A DNA stretch of 58,311 nucleotides from Planktothrix tepida PCC 9214 (GCF_900009145.1 NZ_LN889812.1:310258-368568), one strand, 5' to 3'. Shown: positions 43,988-53,333, counted from the first letter of the stretch. A program made the numbers and translations. The notes: a model not told the origin generated them from the sequence alone.

Positions 43988-44074
43988 GGGGATAAGGTTT
44001 AAGAGTTTATAGAAGTTTACCTATTCTAAATGAAAAAATTGCTAAAATATCAATAAAAATCATAATCAAGTGAT

Positions 44075-44242
44075 ATGAGCCTTATCCGTTTGATTGCTGC
44101 TATTTTCTTACCCCCCTTGGGCGTGTTTTTAACCGTTGGTTTTGGGGGCGCATTTTGGCTGAACATCCTGCTGACTCTACTTGGATTTATTCCCGGAATC
44201 ATTCATGCTGTTTGGGTGATTGCTAAAAATGATCGTGATTAA
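44075..44242 (+). CDS. Pmp3/YqaE (UPF0057) family membrane protein
   Basis: A 55-residue protein with two membrane helices. It matches the Pmp3/YqaE family: the stretch AAIFLPPLGVFLTVGFG, then FWLNILLTLLGFIPGIIHAVWVI and a charged tail KNDRD. Members are small plasma-membrane proteins linked to salt and cold stress through membrane potential. The ATG at 44075 follows an AT-rich leader without a strong ribosome site. It is divergent from the membrane protein gene to its left. Confidence 0.9.
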   Translation: MSLIRLIAAIFLPPLGVFLTVGFGGAFWLNILLTLLGFIPGIIHAVWVIAKNDRD

Positions 44243-44256
44243 TTCAGATGAGATTC

Positions 44257-44304
44257 CACCCCTCTATTCCTATCCTGATTATTAAAGCATAAGAATAGGG
44301 GGTG
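44257..44304 (+). terminator. Long hairpin between the Pmp3-type gene and ilvE
   Basis: Stem CACCCC-CTATTC-TAT pairs with ATA-GAATAG-GGGGTG (one bulge, one mismatch) around a loop of about 14 nt. It starts 15 bp after the Pmp3 stop. There is no U-tract, so it may be a leader structure of ilvE instead. Confidence 0.45.
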
Positions 44305-44372
44305 TTGGGGTTTCCTAAGACTCGAAAAGCGTTATCCTCTAAAAAACAATAATTCTAACAACTCAAACGACA

Positions 44373-45437
44373 ATGGAAACAGTGAATCACCAACTCAACA
44401 TTCAAAAAACAGAACATTCCCGACTTCCTTCAGAACCCTTACATCATATTCCCTTTGGTCGAATTTTCAGTGATCATATTTTTGTGGCTACTTATGATAA
44501 TGGAACTTGGGAAGATCTAAAAATTATGCCCTATAGTAACTTGACCATGACTCCAGCAATGGCAGTTCTGCACTATGGTCAGGCTGTTTTTGAGGGGATG
44601 AAAGCGTATAAAAGTGCAACGGGAGAAACCTTGATTTTTAGACCCGATGCTAATTTTAGACGAATTAATAAATCGGCTCACCGACTGTGTATGCCCCCCA
44701 TTCCAGAAGAAATTTTTATGGAAGGATTAAAGGAATTAATTCGTTTAGATTCCGCTTGGATTCCTGAATCCGAAGGAAGTTTATATATTCGTCCGTTGTA
44801 TTTTGCGACCGATGAATTTATTGGGTTAAAACCCTCAACTCATTATACTTTAATTATTATGAGTTGTCCAGTGGGAGCTTATTATTCCGAACCTGTTAAA
44901 TTAATCGTTACTGATAAATATATTCGAGCTTGTGAAGGGGGCACAGGGTCGGCAAAATGTGCTGGAAATTATGCAGCGAGTTTATTAGCCGATAAAGAAG
45001 CTAAAGCATTAGGGTATGATAATGTGATTTGGCTGGATGGCATTCACAAAAAATATGTGGAAGAATGCGGCACCATGAATTTAGCTTTTGTGATTGATAA
45101 TGTTGTGGTAACGCCTCAATTAACGGGAACGATTTTAGAAGGAATTACGCGCGATAGTGTGTTAACGTTATTCCGAGATCAAGGAGTTAAAGTTGAAGAA
45201 CGGTTAATTTCCATTCAAGAAGTAGCAGAAGCTTATGACAAAGGGATTTTACAAGAAGCATTCGGAATGGGAACTGCTGCGACAATTGCTCATGTTTCTA
45301 AAATTGGATATCAAGGACGGGATTTAATTTTACCTCCGATTTCTGAACGCAAATATGGTCAATCTATTTTAGAACAATTAGAAGCGATTAAAACTGGAAA
45401 AGTACCCGATCGCTATGGTTGGGTTTGGAAAATTTAA
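44373..45437 (+). CDS. ilvE: Branched-chain amino acid aminotransferase
   Basis: A 354-residue PLP enzyme making Leu, Ile and Val from their keto acids. It has the class IV fold of the longer BCAT type: FGRIFSDHIF, LHYGQAVFEGMKAYK, YIRPLYFATDE, and a lysine-containing GGTGSAKCAGNYAASLLADKEAKALGYDNVIWLDG region that binds PLP. The downstream FGMGTAATIAHVSKI block is typical. No aromatic or branched-chain leader peptide was found upstream, unlike aroF. Confidence 0.92.
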   Translation: METVNHQLNIQKTEHSRLPSEPLHHIPFGRIFSDHIFVATYDNGTWEDLKIMPYSNLTMTPAMAVLHYGQAVFEGMKAYKSATGETLIFRPDANFRRINKSAHRLCMPPIPEEIFMEGLKELIRLDSAWIPESEGSLYIRPLYFATDEFIGLKPSTHYTLIIMSCPVGAYYSEPVKLIVTDKYIRACEGGTGSAKCAGNYAASLLADKEAKALGYDNVIWLDGIHKKYVEECGTMNLAFVIDNVVVTPQLTGTILEGITRDSVLTLFRDQGVKVEERLISIQEVAEAYDKGILQEAFGMGTAATIAHVSKIGYQGRDLILPPISERKYGQSILEQLEAIKTGKVPDRYGWVWKI

Positions 45438-45512
45438 CCGCAAAAGGTGGGTTTTTACCCACCTCAGTTGGGTCTGTAAGAACAGCATAGACAGCATCTC
45501 AATTAATATTAT

Positions 45513-46385
45513 ATGAACTCCAATCCTTTACAACCTCCTAATCCTTTGTTGGAAACCCCCCTAAGTTTAATTACAGGTGCAACCTATCCCTTAAAAGCAT
45601 TGAAGTTATTTTATAACAATCCGCCCTTAAGAGGATATGTGATTTTTCCAGTTATTGTTAATATTATCGTCGGGATTTTCCTCTATTTTGGATTAGTAGT
45701 ACCTGGATTAAATGAAATTGATAAAATCGTGTTAAACTTAGGAACTCAAATTGATGAATGGGTCGCTAATTTACCCCAATGGTTGCACTATTTAGATATT
45801 TTAGCCAGTGTTTTAGGATGGCTATTGCGGGTGGGGTTAGTTACAGGACTCTTATTAATTATTGGGTTTCTGCTATTACAGTTTGGAGGAATTTTAGGCG
45901 CGCCTTGGTATGGTCAACTCTCAGAAAAGGTTGAGGAATTGCAAACGGGAAAACCCGCAGTATTACCTCCCCAAACCCTCACCAGTTCAGTTCAGGATAT
46001 TGGACGAGCAATTTTATATGAATTAAAAAAACTAGGGTTACAAATTTTAATCGGAGTCCCTTTACTTTTATTGAATTTTATCCCCGGTTTTGGAACATTA
46101 TTGTTTACAATAGGAGGTATTACTTTAGCTTCAACCATTGTGTGTTTAGACTTTTTAGATTCTCCAATGGAAAGAAGAAGGTTTCGGTTTAGAGATAAAT
46201 TAAAGATGATTATTCGCACCTTTCCCGCCAGTGGGAGTTTTGCCTTAGTTTGCTTTGGGTTAGTGGTAATTCCGTTTTTAAATTTATTATCAATTCCGGT
46301 TTGTGTGGCGGCGGGAACACTGTTTTTTTGCGATCGCATTTTGTTAAACTATTGTTCTGAACCAGAAAGAACAACTCAAATTTGA
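45513..46385 (+). CDS. EI24 domain-containing membrane protein (CysZ-like)
   Basis: A 290-residue inner-membrane protein with four hydrophobic regions (about 42-65, 98-122, 176-205, 243-270), including IGVPLLLLNFIPGFGTLL and the charged loop SPMERRRFRFRDKL. This matches the EI24/CysZ family, which includes bacterial sulfate permeases. A role in cyanobacteria is not established. The gene is 75 bp after ilvE. Confidence 0.8.
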   Translation: MNSNPLQPPNPLLETPLSLITGATYPLKALKLFYNNPPLRGYVIFPVIVNIIVGIFLYFGLVVPGLNEIDKIVLNLGTQIDEWVANLPQWLHYLDILASVLGWLLRVGLVTGLLLIIGFLLLQFGGILGAPWYGQLSEKVEELQTGKPAVLPPQTLTSSVQDIGRAILYELKKLGLQILIGVPLLLLNFIPGFGTLLFTIGGITLASTIVCLDFLDSPMERRRFRFRDKLKMIIRTFPASGSFALVCFGLVVIPFLNLLSIPVCVAAGTLFFCDRILLNYCSEPERTTQI

Positions 46386-46435
46386 TTAAAAAATATTCGT
46401 TGATATGATAGACTAGAATTAGAGTAGAATAGTTC

Positions 46436-46735
46436 ATGGTTAAAAAAATTATCTGGTCTGATTATATTCAGTATCGAGCTACATTAAGAGGCTTTGATCT
46501 CAGACAAGTTGAAGAAATTTTGAGGTTTTCAGCAGAAAAGTATTATGATAGTTCTACAGGCCGTTTGGTGGTATTGGGTAAACACAATAATGACTTGGTT
46601 CTCATCCCTTATGAAGAAAACTCAGATGCAATCATTCCTGTGACGATTCATGTAACCACCCGGCAACAAGTTCGATTTCGTTTAAAAACTGGGAGATTTG
46701 TAATCTATGAATCCGACAAAAATGACTTATTTTGA
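46436..46735 (+). CDS. Small toxin-like protein (DUF4258/BrnT-like impression)
   Basis: A 99-residue basic protein. The strand-rich core YYDSSTGRLVVLGKHNNDLVLIPYEEN...IPVTIHVTTRQQVRFRLKTGRF resembles small RNase-type toxins paired with DUF2283 antitoxins. The stop overlaps the start region of the following DUF2283 gene by up to 29 bp, the usual sign of a coupled toxin-antitoxin pair. A toxin role is an inference; no catalytic residue is assigned. Confidence 0.65.
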   Translation: MVKKIIWSDYIQYRATLRGFDLRQVEEILRFSAEKYYDSSTGRLVVLGKHNNDLVLIPYEENSDAIIPVTIHVTTRQQVRFRLKTGRFVIYESDKNDLF

Positions 46736-46940
46736 ACAAGAAGATATTCTGCATTTGAAATTCTCCGATGAACCGGAAACGGGAAGTATTGAAATCAGCC
46801 CTAATATGACAGCCGAATTAAATGCAGAGGGAGAATTAATTGGGCTAGAAATTCTGGAAGCCACTGCTTTTATCCGAGATGCTATTTTAGAATCTGCTCA
46901 AGGTAAACTATTAAACTTATCTTCTGCTAAAGTCTCTTAA
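46707..46940 (+). CDS. DUF2283 family antitoxin-like protein
   Basis: A 77-residue acidic protein. The pattern DILHLKFSDEPETGSIEISPNMTAELNAEGELIGLEILEA is the DUF2283 fold (beta-strand hairpins with DxxGxLxGLEIL). It overlaps the upstream gene, and a second in-frame ATG at 46722 is also possible. In many bacteria DUF2283 genes follow small toxin genes such as this one. It probably neutralises the product of 46436-46735. Confidence 0.8.
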   Translation: MNPTKMTYFEQEDILHLKFSDEPETGSIEISPNMTAELNAEGELIGLEILEATAFIRDAILESAQGKLLNLSSAKVS

Positions 46941-46951
46941 CGTTCAATTCC

Positions 46952-48100
46952 ATGACCTCACGTTATTTGTTATATAAAGATTATGAATCCGGTTTAAATA
47001 ATAACTTAATGGGATTAGAAATAGCCGTAGGATTAGCTTATTTAACCCAACGGAAATTAGTCTTTTACGGTTCAGTGGGAGAAGAAAAGAACATCTTACC
47101 CGTGCGGGGAGGATATTTTTTATCGGTTCCTGAAAGTCGGAAACATATTATTAATATTGATAACTTACCAACAATTTTAGATTTAGTTGATCAACTTCCC
47201 ATTCCGATTTTAACTTATTCAGAATTTTTAGCAGAAACCCAAGGTAAAAATCTCAGCCATTATCATAGTGATGTGAGATTAGTTAATGCTATTTTTGTCC
47301 CTAATAATATTACCATTGACCCTAAAGTTTTATCAAACTTTGCTGAAAATCGAATAATTGTACAGGATGTAGAACAGGATATTTTACAATTTAGTGCTTG
47401 TAATTTAGCGTATTATTCCCGATTTTTTTATCTTCCCTCACCTTCCCTCTATTCGTTGATGGAAGCGATTCAATTTAAACCGATTTATCGTAATTTAGCG
47501 GATAAAATTTCTCAAACCCTCGGACAATATAATGGTATTCATATTCGTCTAACAGATTATCGTAACTGTATTCCCCATCGAGAAGAAGATCATCCCTATT
47601 TAGTTTTAAAAACGTTAAAAGAAATTTTTCCTCCTGAAGAAATGCTATTAATTTGTACGGATGAATCTGAAAATATGGATTTTTTTAATCCGATTCTAAA
47701 ATCTTATCAGAATAGCATTTTTATTGATCAGTTTATTATTGAAAATTTTTTACAAGAGTTTAAAGAATTACCCTTTACCGATGAACAAACTCTAGGATTA
47801 ATTTGTAATTTAGTCATGTGGAATTGTCAAAAATTTGCCGGAAGTTTTCGCAGTACCTACACGGGAATTATTCATCGAAATTGGTTAAGAAACCAACTCA
47901 AAAAACAAGTTCATTCCTCAGCATTAACCTTTAAATTTGTAGAAAGTGGTTTATCTCCTGGGGAGGTTCAATTTCATCTCGGTTCCTATCCTGAAATTAA
48001 CCCCGGTTTATTTAGTTGGAATCAAATTCATCTTCCTATTGTTAGTGAAATGAAATCTTGGTGTCGAGAATGGCCGGAATCTGTTTGTTTAATAGTATAG
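46952..48100 (+). CDS. O-fucosyltransferase-like glycosyltransferase
   Basis: A 382-residue cytosolic protein with features of the O-fucosyltransferase superfamily: an opening YLLYKDYESGLNNNLMGLEIAVGLAYLTQRKLVFYGS (donor-site-like NN-L/G pattern), GIHIRLTDYRNC at about 207 and CNLVMWNCQKFAGSFRSTYTGIIHRN near 290-315, which recalls the peptide-O-fucosyltransferase motif. The acceptor is unknown. The gene lies 11 bp after the DUF2283 gene and could be co-transcribed by chance. Confidence 0.55.
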   Translation: MTSRYLLYKDYESGLNNNLMGLEIAVGLAYLTQRKLVFYGSVGEEKNILPVRGGYFLSVPESRKHIINIDNLPTILDLVDQLPIPILTYSEFLAETQGKNLSHYHSDVRLVNAIFVPNNITIDPKVLSNFAENRIIVQDVEQDILQFSACNLAYYSRFFYLPSPSLYSLMEAIQFKPIYRNLADKISQTLGQYNGIHIRLTDYRNCIPHREEDHPYLVLKTLKEIFPPEEMLLICTDESENMDFFNPILKSYQNSIFIDQFIIENFLQEFKELPFTDEQTLGLICNLVMWNCQKFAGSFRSTYTGIIHRNWLRNQLKKQVHSSALTFKFVESGLSPGEVQFHLGSYPEINPGLFSWNQIHLPIVSEMKSWCREWPESVCLIV

Positions 48101-48120
48101 AAGTTTAATTACTGATCAAT

Positions 48121-48195
48121 GTCATACTGAGTGAAACGAAGTATCTCTGTGGGTTTTGAACAATAGTAAAGATTCTTCGCTCCGCTCAGAATGAC
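48121..48195. repeat. MITE-like imperfect inverted repeat
   Basis: Left arm 48121-48141 and right arm 48175-48195 are 21-nt complements with four mismatches (GTCAT-CTGAG-G---CGAAG). They enclose 33 bp that continue the palindrome weakly. The GTCATTCTGAGCG end is common among bacterial repetitive palindromes. Confidence 0.7.
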
Positions 48196-48234
48196 AGAAA
48201 TATTGCATAGAAAAATTAGATCAACAAATTGTAG

Positions 48235-48253
48235 GGGCGAGGTTTTCTCGCCC
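48235..48253. repeat. GGGCGAG/CTCGCCC hairpin
   Basis: A 7-bp perfect stem with a 5-nt loop, preceded by GTAGG. The related sequence near 175-191 suggests a second dispersed repeat type. Confidence 0.5.
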
Positions 48254-48442
48254 TAACACCTGCAATTGATATCAGAGTTATAGCGATCGCATTTTACCTC
48301 AAGATTTCTCCCCAAAATCCCTAAACTATTATTAATTTTCCTAACTCTCTTTTAACCGTTTGTCAGAAATGCAGTAAAATTAATTGTAGGACTCGTATAA
48401 AATTAAACAAAATCCTAATAAAATTCTCAACCCTCTACGATA

Positions 48443-50059
48443 ATGAAATGTTGCATCAACCCCCAATGTCAGAACCCAGACAACCCCGATAATACGGTTT
48501 ATTGTCAAAGCTGCGGTGTCCCCATGCCCGACTTGCTGTACAGACGGTTTCGCATGATCAAATTTTTGGGTAAAGGGGGGTTTGGTCGGACTTATTTAGC
48601 GGAAGATCGGGATAAACTGAATGAGAAATGTGTGGTTAAACAGTTAGTTGTTAATAACCCAGGAACAAAAGTCTTAGAATTATTTGAACGGGAAGCGAAA
48701 CAACTGCAACAACTGGGACATCATCCCCAAATTCCGGCATTATCGGCTTATTTTTCTGAAAATAATCAACTCTATTTAGTTCAGCAATATATTGAAGGGG
48801 AAACTTTAGATAAAATCTTACAAAAACAAGGGGTTTGGACAGAACAGCAAGTTAAGGACTTATTAATCAGTTTGTTACCTGTTCTCGAATTTATTCATCA
48901 GCAAAAGGTGATTCACCGTGACCTCAAACCCGATAATATTATGCGTCGTCGGAATGGGGAATATGTGTTAATTGATTTTGGGGTAGCGAAAGATTTATCC
49001 GCAACTGTGATCCATACTCAAGTCGGAACCCGTGTTGGTTCTGATGGATATGCAAGTCGGGAACAAATGCAAGGGGGAGAAGCCTACCCCGCCAGTGATT
49101 TATATAGTTTAGGGGTGACTTGTTTTTATCTATTGACTAAAATTTCACCTCTGGAATTATGGTCAGATGAAGGTTACAGTTGGACGAAAAATTGGCAACA
49201 ATATTTAAAGCAACCTCTGAGTCCAGAATTAAGGAAAGTTATCGATCAGCTATTACAAAAAGATATTAAAGATCGTTATTCTTCTGCTGATCAGGTGTTA
49301 CAGAATTTACAGATAATACGACCACCACAACCAGCGCCAAAGTTATCAACGCCACCACCGCCACAGTCAACCCCACGACCGACACCCTCACCTCAAGTAT
49401 CCTGGCAAAACCCTATCTGTATTGCCACTCTCACCGGATATTCATCTAGTTTCTGGTCTATACTCTCTTTTGGTATCTGGTCTGTAGCCTTCAGTCCCGA
49501 TGGTCGGACGTTAGCCAGTGGGAGTCATAAAACGATTAAATTGTTGGATGTGCAGAACCAACGGCAAATTGCTACTTTCACCGAACATTCAAATCAGGTT
49601 TACTCTGTAGCCTTCAGTCCCGATGGTCGGACGTTAGCCAGTGGGAGTCAGGACAAGACGATTAAATTGTGGGATGTGCAGAGCCAAAGGCAAATTGCTA
49701 CTCTCACCGGACATTCAAATACTGTCACCTCTGTAGCCTTCAGTCCCGATGGTCGGACGTTAGCCAGTGGGAGTCATAAAACGATTAAATTGTGGGATGT
49801 GCAGAGCCAACGGGAAATTGTTACTCTCACCGGACATTCAGAGTATGTCAGTTCTGTAGCCTTCAGTGCCGATGGTCGGACGTTAGCTAGTGGGAGTATG
49901 GACAACACGATAAAGTTGTGGGATGTGCAGAGTCAACGGCAAATTGCTACTCTCACCGGACATTCAAATTGGGTGTGGTCTGTAGCCTTCAGTGCCGATG
50001 GTCGGACGTTAGCTAGTGGGAGTTGTGACACGACGATTAAATTGTGGGAGGCACGATAG
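48443..50059 (+). CDS. Serine/threonine kinase with zinc-ribbon and WD40 repeats
   Basis: A 538-residue Hanks-type protein kinase. It begins with a four-Cys element (C3/C4, C9, C21, C24; CQSC). The kinase domain covers about 33-290, with GKGGFG (43-48), K66, HRDLKPDN (158-165) and DFG (178-180). A Pro-rich linker (about 293-320) leads to five WD40 repeats. The WD40 units are nearly identical at the DNA level, 120-126 bp each, with a two-for-one residue shortening (GSHKTIK versus GSQDKTIK) in units 1 and 3. Five blades are fewer than the seven of a usual propeller. No membrane segment is visible. Confidence 0.92.
   Translation: MKCCINPQCQNPDNPDNTVYCQSCGVPMPDLLYRRFRMIKFLGKGGFGRTYLAEDRDKLNEKCVVKQLVVNNPGTKVLELFEREAKQLQQLGHHPQIPALSAYFSENNQLYLVQQYIEGETLDKILQKQGVWTEQQVKDLLISLLPVLEFIHQQKVIHRDLKPDNIMRRRNGEYVLIDFGVAKDLSATVIHTQVGTRVGSDGYASREQMQGGEAYPASDLYSLGVTCFYLLTKISPLELWSDEGYSWTKNWQQYLKQPLSPELRKVIDQLLQKDIKDRYSSADQVLQNLQIIRPPQPAPKLSTPPPPQSTPRPTPSPQVSWQNPICIATLTGYSSSFWSILSFGIWSVAFSPDGRTLASGSHKTIKLLDVQNQRQIATFTEHSNQVYSVAFSPDGRTLASGSQDKTIKLWDVQSQRQIATLTGHSNTVTSVAFSPDGRTLASGSHKTIKLWDVQSQREIVTLTGHSEYVSSVAFSADGRTLASGSMDNTIKLWDVQSQRQIATLTGHSNWVWSVAFSADGRTLASGSCDTTIKLWEAR
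49434..50059 (+). repeat. Near-identical WD40-coding tandem repeats
   Basis: Five units of about 120-126 bp share long identical tracts (for example GATGGTCGGACGTTAGCCAG or its near twin). Such similarity implies recent gene conversion or unequal crossing-over, and copy number may vary between strains. Confidence 0.85.
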
Positions 50060-50076
50060 GGTTAGGTTGGAGTAGC

Positions 50077-50159
50077 AGAAACCGGGTTTCTCAAGATATC
50101 TTGATTGGTTGCAATTAATCTTAATTAGAAACCCGGTTTCTTGGGATATTTGCGATCGC
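50077..50159. repeat. AGAAACCCGGTTTCT/GCGATCGC repeat unit
   Basis: One unit of the palindromic repeat: AGAAACCGGGTTTCT (50077-50091), a 35-bp spacer, AGAAACCCGGTTTCT (50127-50141) and GCGATCGC (50152-50159). Tandem units occur at 50558-50757. Confidence 0.85.
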
Positions 50160-50317
50160 ATTCGGGGATTTGATAATATGGGAAAGTGCGATCGCTTGTT
50201 TCTAAATAAACCCGATCTGTTAAAAGATTAACAAACAGATGAATCAAATTAATGTTACTATCTCAAATCCTGTCATTTGGCTAATGTCTGTTTTTCAAAC
50301 CAAAGGAGAATCTAACG

Positions 50318-50536
50318 ATGACATCCCTTGAACTTCGAGAAAAAGGCTATCAAATTCTAGTTGAACACTTAGGTCAAGTTGCTACCCTTCGTTTTCTACA
50401 AGAATTTAATTGGGGGCGAGGTGACTATACAAAAGACAGAGAAACCTTGTTAAAACAGGTGACACGGGAAAGTTTTTGGCAAGATTTGGCAACCCTTCGC
50501 GCAGAAAAAGCAAACGATAATTATAGACCTCGATAA
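50318..50536 (+). CDS. Small conserved cyanobacterial protein
   Basis: A 72-residue helical protein (MTSLELREKGYQILVEHLGQ...LRAEKANDNYRPR) of unknown function. AAGGAG lies about 9 bases before the ATG. It reads like the short antitoxin-type or hypothetical proteins common in filamentous cyanobacteria, often found next to a toxin; no partner gene is adjacent here. Palindromic repeats flank it on both sides. Confidence 0.6.
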   Translation: MTSLELREKGYQILVEHLGQVATLRFLQEFNWGRGDYTKDRETLLKQVTRESFWQDLATLRAEKANDNYRPR

Positions 50537-50557
50537 GTCAACGCTACTGGAGTATTT

Positions 50558-50757
50558 GCGATCGCTTCCAGAAACCGGGTTTCTGTAGAAATCTTAATTT
50601 GTGGCAATTAATCTTAGTGAGAAACCCGGTTTCTAGGGATATTTGCGATCGCCATCAGAAACCCGGTTTCTATAGATATCTTGATTTGTGGTAATTAATC
50701 TCAATGAGAAACCCGGTTTCTAGGGATATTTGCGATCGCTTCCAGAAACCCGGCTTT
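50558..50757. repeat. Tandem 87-bp palindromic repeat
   Basis: GCGATCGC recurs at 50558-50565, 50645-50652 and 50732-50739, exactly 87 bp apart. Between them lie two palindromes (AGAAACCCGGTTTCT type) separated by about 35 bp of conserved spacer. The array lies 150 bp before typA. Confidence 0.9.
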
Positions 50758-50920
50758 TGCGGAAGTCCTGAGCTTGTAGCCGAGAAACATCACTCCTGAG
50801 ATCCTCAATAGGTTTTTCTTCCCGTTAAGCTGTCTAGTGCTCCCGGTTCCCTGCTATAATTATTAAGATATTTGAAATTTTTTCAATTTCTTGCAAAACT
50901 CGGTTACAAGACCCAATCTT

Positions 50921-52711
50921 ATGTCTCTTCCCATTCGCAACGTTGCAATTATTGCCCACGTCGATCACGGCAAAACGACCTTAGTGGACGCACTTCTCAA
51001 GCAATCTGGCATTTTCCGTGAAGGGGAAGAGGTTCCAGATTGTGTCATGGACTCTAATGATATTGAACGGGAACGGGGTATTACCATTCTCTCCAAAAAT
51101 ACCGCAGTTCGCTATAAAGACACCATTATTAATATTATCGATACTCCGGGTCACGCCGACTTTGGGGGCGAAGTAGAACGGGTGTTAGGCATGGTGGACG
51201 GTTGTATTTTAATCGTTGATGCCAACGAAGGGCCCATGCCTCAAACCCGCTTCGTCCTCAAAAAAGCCTTAGAAAAGGGTTTACGGCCTATTGTTGTGAT
51301 TAACAAAATTGACCGTCCTCGCGCCAACCCCCACACCGCCGTTGATAAAGTCTTAGATTTATTCCTCGAACTCGGCGCCGATGATGACCAATGCGAGTTC
51401 CCCTATCTATTTGCGTCCGGTTTAGGGGGGTTTGCCAAACGCAGCCTAGAGGAAGAAAGCTCAGATATGCAGCCGATGTTTGAGTATATCCTCGAATATG
51501 TTCCACCCCCAGTGGGAGATGTGGAAAAATCCCTACAAATGCAAGTCACCACCCTCGATTATTCTGAATATGTCGGGCGCATTGTGATTGGTAAAATTCA
51601 TAATGGCGTGATTAAAGCCGGACAACAAGCTGCCTTAATGAAAGAAGACGGTAGTATTGTTAAGAGCAAAATTACCAAATTAATGGGATTTGAAGGCTTA
51701 AAACGAATTGAACTGCAAGAGGCATCTGCTGGAAATATTGTAGCGGTGGCTGGATTTGCCGATGCTAATATTGGGGAAACGATTACCTGTCCCAATGAAC
51801 CTCTAGCGTTACCCTTAATTAAAGTCGATGAACCGACCTTACAAATGACCTTCTCGGTGAATGACTCACCGTTTGCGGGACAAGAGGGAACTTTCGTGAC
51901 ATCGCGGCAAGTACGCGATCGCTTAATGCGAGAATTAGAAACAAACGTTGCTTTGCGTGTGGACGAAACCGACTCCCCGGATAAATTCTTAGTCTCAGGA
52001 CGGGGAGAACTACACCTCGGTATTTTAATTGAAACTATGCGTCGGGAAGGGTACGAGTTCCAGGTTTCCCAACCCCAGGTGATTTATCGGGAAGTCAACG
52101 GTCAACCCTTTGAACCCTTTGAATATTTGGTCTTAGACGTACCCGAAGAAGGCGTGGGTAGCTGTATTGAACGCTTAGGTCAACGACGGGCGGAAATGCA
52201 GGATATGCACGTTGGCGGTAATGGACGGACTCAGTTAGAGTTTGTTGTTCCCGCACGGGGTTTAATTGGCTTCCGAGGGGAATTTATGCGGATGACTCGT
52301 GGGGAAGGCATTATGAACCACAGTTTCCTCGAATATCGGGCCTTATCGGGAGATATTGAAGCCCGTCGTAACGGGGTCTTGATTTCCTTTGAAGAAGGAG
52401 TCAGTACCTTCTACGCCATGAAAAATGCTGAAGACCGAGGGGTGTTTTTTATTAAGCCCGGTACTAAGGTGTATAAAGGCATGATTGTCGGTGAACACAA
52501 CCGTCCTCAAGACCTAGAACTCAATGTCTGCAAAACCAAACAATTGACAAACCATCGTTCCGCCACCGGAGATGAACTTGTTCAGTTACAAACCCCTGTG
52601 GATATGAGTTTAGAACGAGCCTTAGAATACATTAGCTCTGATGAATTGGTGGAGGTTACACCCGAATCTATTCGTCTACGCAAACTCAGCAAGAAGTTAG
52701 TAAAACGTTAA
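50921..52711 (+). CDS. typA: Translational GTPase TypA/BipA
   Basis: A 596-residue ribosome-associated GTPase needed for ribosome assembly and stress or cold growth. G-domain motifs: G1 [10 protein letters not shown]3 [11 protein letters not shown]4 NKIDRPRA. The EF-G-like domains and the C-terminal TypA domain ([34 protein letters not shown]) follow. Length is standard. The ATG at 50921 is preferred over an upstream TTG. A GTAGAGACG palindrome follows the stop. Confidence 0.97.
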   Translation: MSLPIRNVAIIAHVDHGKTTLVDALLKQSGIFREGEEVPDCVMDSNDIERERGITILSKNTAVRYKDTIINIIDTPGHADFGGEVERVLGMVDGCILIVDANEGPMPQTRFVLKKALEKGLRPIVVINKIDRPRANPHTAVDKVLDLFLELGADDDQCEFPYLFASGLGGFAKRSLEEESSDMQPMFEYILEYVPPPVGDVEKSLQMQVTTLDYSEYVGRIVIGKIHNGVIKAGQQAALMKEDGSIVKSKITKLMGFEGLKRIELQEASAGNIVAVAGFADANIGETITCPNEPLALPLIKVDEPTLQMTFSVNDSPFAGQEGTFVTSRQVRDRLMRELETNVALRVDETDSPDKFLVSGRGELHLGILIETMRREGYEFQVSQPQVIYREVNGQPFEPFEYLVLDVPEEGVGSCIERLGQRRAEMQDMHVGGNGRTQLEFVVPARGLIGFRGEFMRMTRGEGIMNHSFLEYRALSGDIEARRNGVLISFEEGVSTFYAMKNAEDRGVFFIKPGTKVYKGMIVGEHNRPQDLELNVCKTKQLTNHRSATGDELVQLQTPVDMSLERALEYISSDELVEVTPESIRLRKLSKKLVKR

Positions 52712-52729
52712 ACTTCCCTTCAACACACC

Positions 52730-52757
52730 GTAGAGACGTGCCATGGCGCGTCTCTAC
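52730..52757. repeat. Dispersed GTAGAGACG/CGTCTCTAC palindrome
   Basis: A palindrome centred on GCCATGGC, nearly the same as 33163-33192, 18 bp after the typA stop. It could act as a transcription terminator or mRNA stabiliser. Confidence 0.75.
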
Positions 52758-52795
52758 AGGGGTTTATTGTTTTTCCTAATATTTTTTTCCGTCTT

Positions 52796-52826
52796 TCCCT
52801 GTTCCCTGTTCCCTGTTCCCTGTTCC
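52796..52826. repeat. Tandem GGGAACA heptamers (reverse orientation)
   Basis: Four copies of CCCTGTT occur between typA and the small membrane protein gene. Confidence 0.9.
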
Positions 52827-53008
52827 GCTATATATTTTTTTCTTAAACGTGGTATAATTTTAATAATAAAAATCAATAGTAAATCGTTCATCTCCCCCAA
52901 GCACTAAACAGGAGGGTGATATTTTAGTTGTTTGGAGAAGACGGAAGTAGGGAATTTTCCCGAAGGAACGCACAACACTGTTTTACCTCAAATGAAAGGT
53001 TGGTAGTG

Positions 53009-53215
53009 ATGTTAGTACCTTCTTTGTTATCCCTTGCAATTTCCATTTTTGCAGCTTTACTGAGTGTTAGCACCAACGAAGAAATCGTTCAGGTTATTGC
53101 AAGGGGAATTGCTTTGGTTGGTTTGTTAGCGAGTTTAGTTCTAGCACCTTGGTTGGTGTTGCTAATTTTAGCAGTCCCCCTCATGGGCCTTAAACTAGCT
53201 CAAAATCCCCAATAA
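53009..53215 (+). CDS. Small membrane protein of unknown function
   Basis: A protein of about 68 residues with two hydrophobic helices (MLVPSLLSLAISIFAALLSV and the IALVGLLASLVLAPWLVLLILAVPLMG region). The ATG at 53009 is chosen because the in-frame part before it (from a TTG at 52928) lacks coding character. Family unknown. Roles in photosynthetic membranes are possible but not shown. Confidence 0.55.
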   Translation: MLVPSLLSLAISIFAALLSVSTNEEIVQVIARGIALVGLLASLVLAPWLVLLILAVPLMGLKLAQNPQ

Positions 53216-53333
53216 ACACTCCAAATCCAGGCTATAGGTTTACCTGAGAGAATTGATGGGTATCTTCGTCAATTTCATTAATTGTATTCTACCACACACA
53301 AGTATTTTCAAACTTATGCGTGGTTTTTTGGGT

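Larger units (their letters stand above)
48101..48442. other. Intergenic region with inverted repeats
   Basis: 342 bp without a gene. It holds a long imperfect inverted repeat (48121-48195) and a GGGCGAG/CTCGCCC hairpin (48235-48253), both listed, and a HIP1 octamer near 48283. The promoter of the kinase gene was not identified. Confidence 0.6.
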
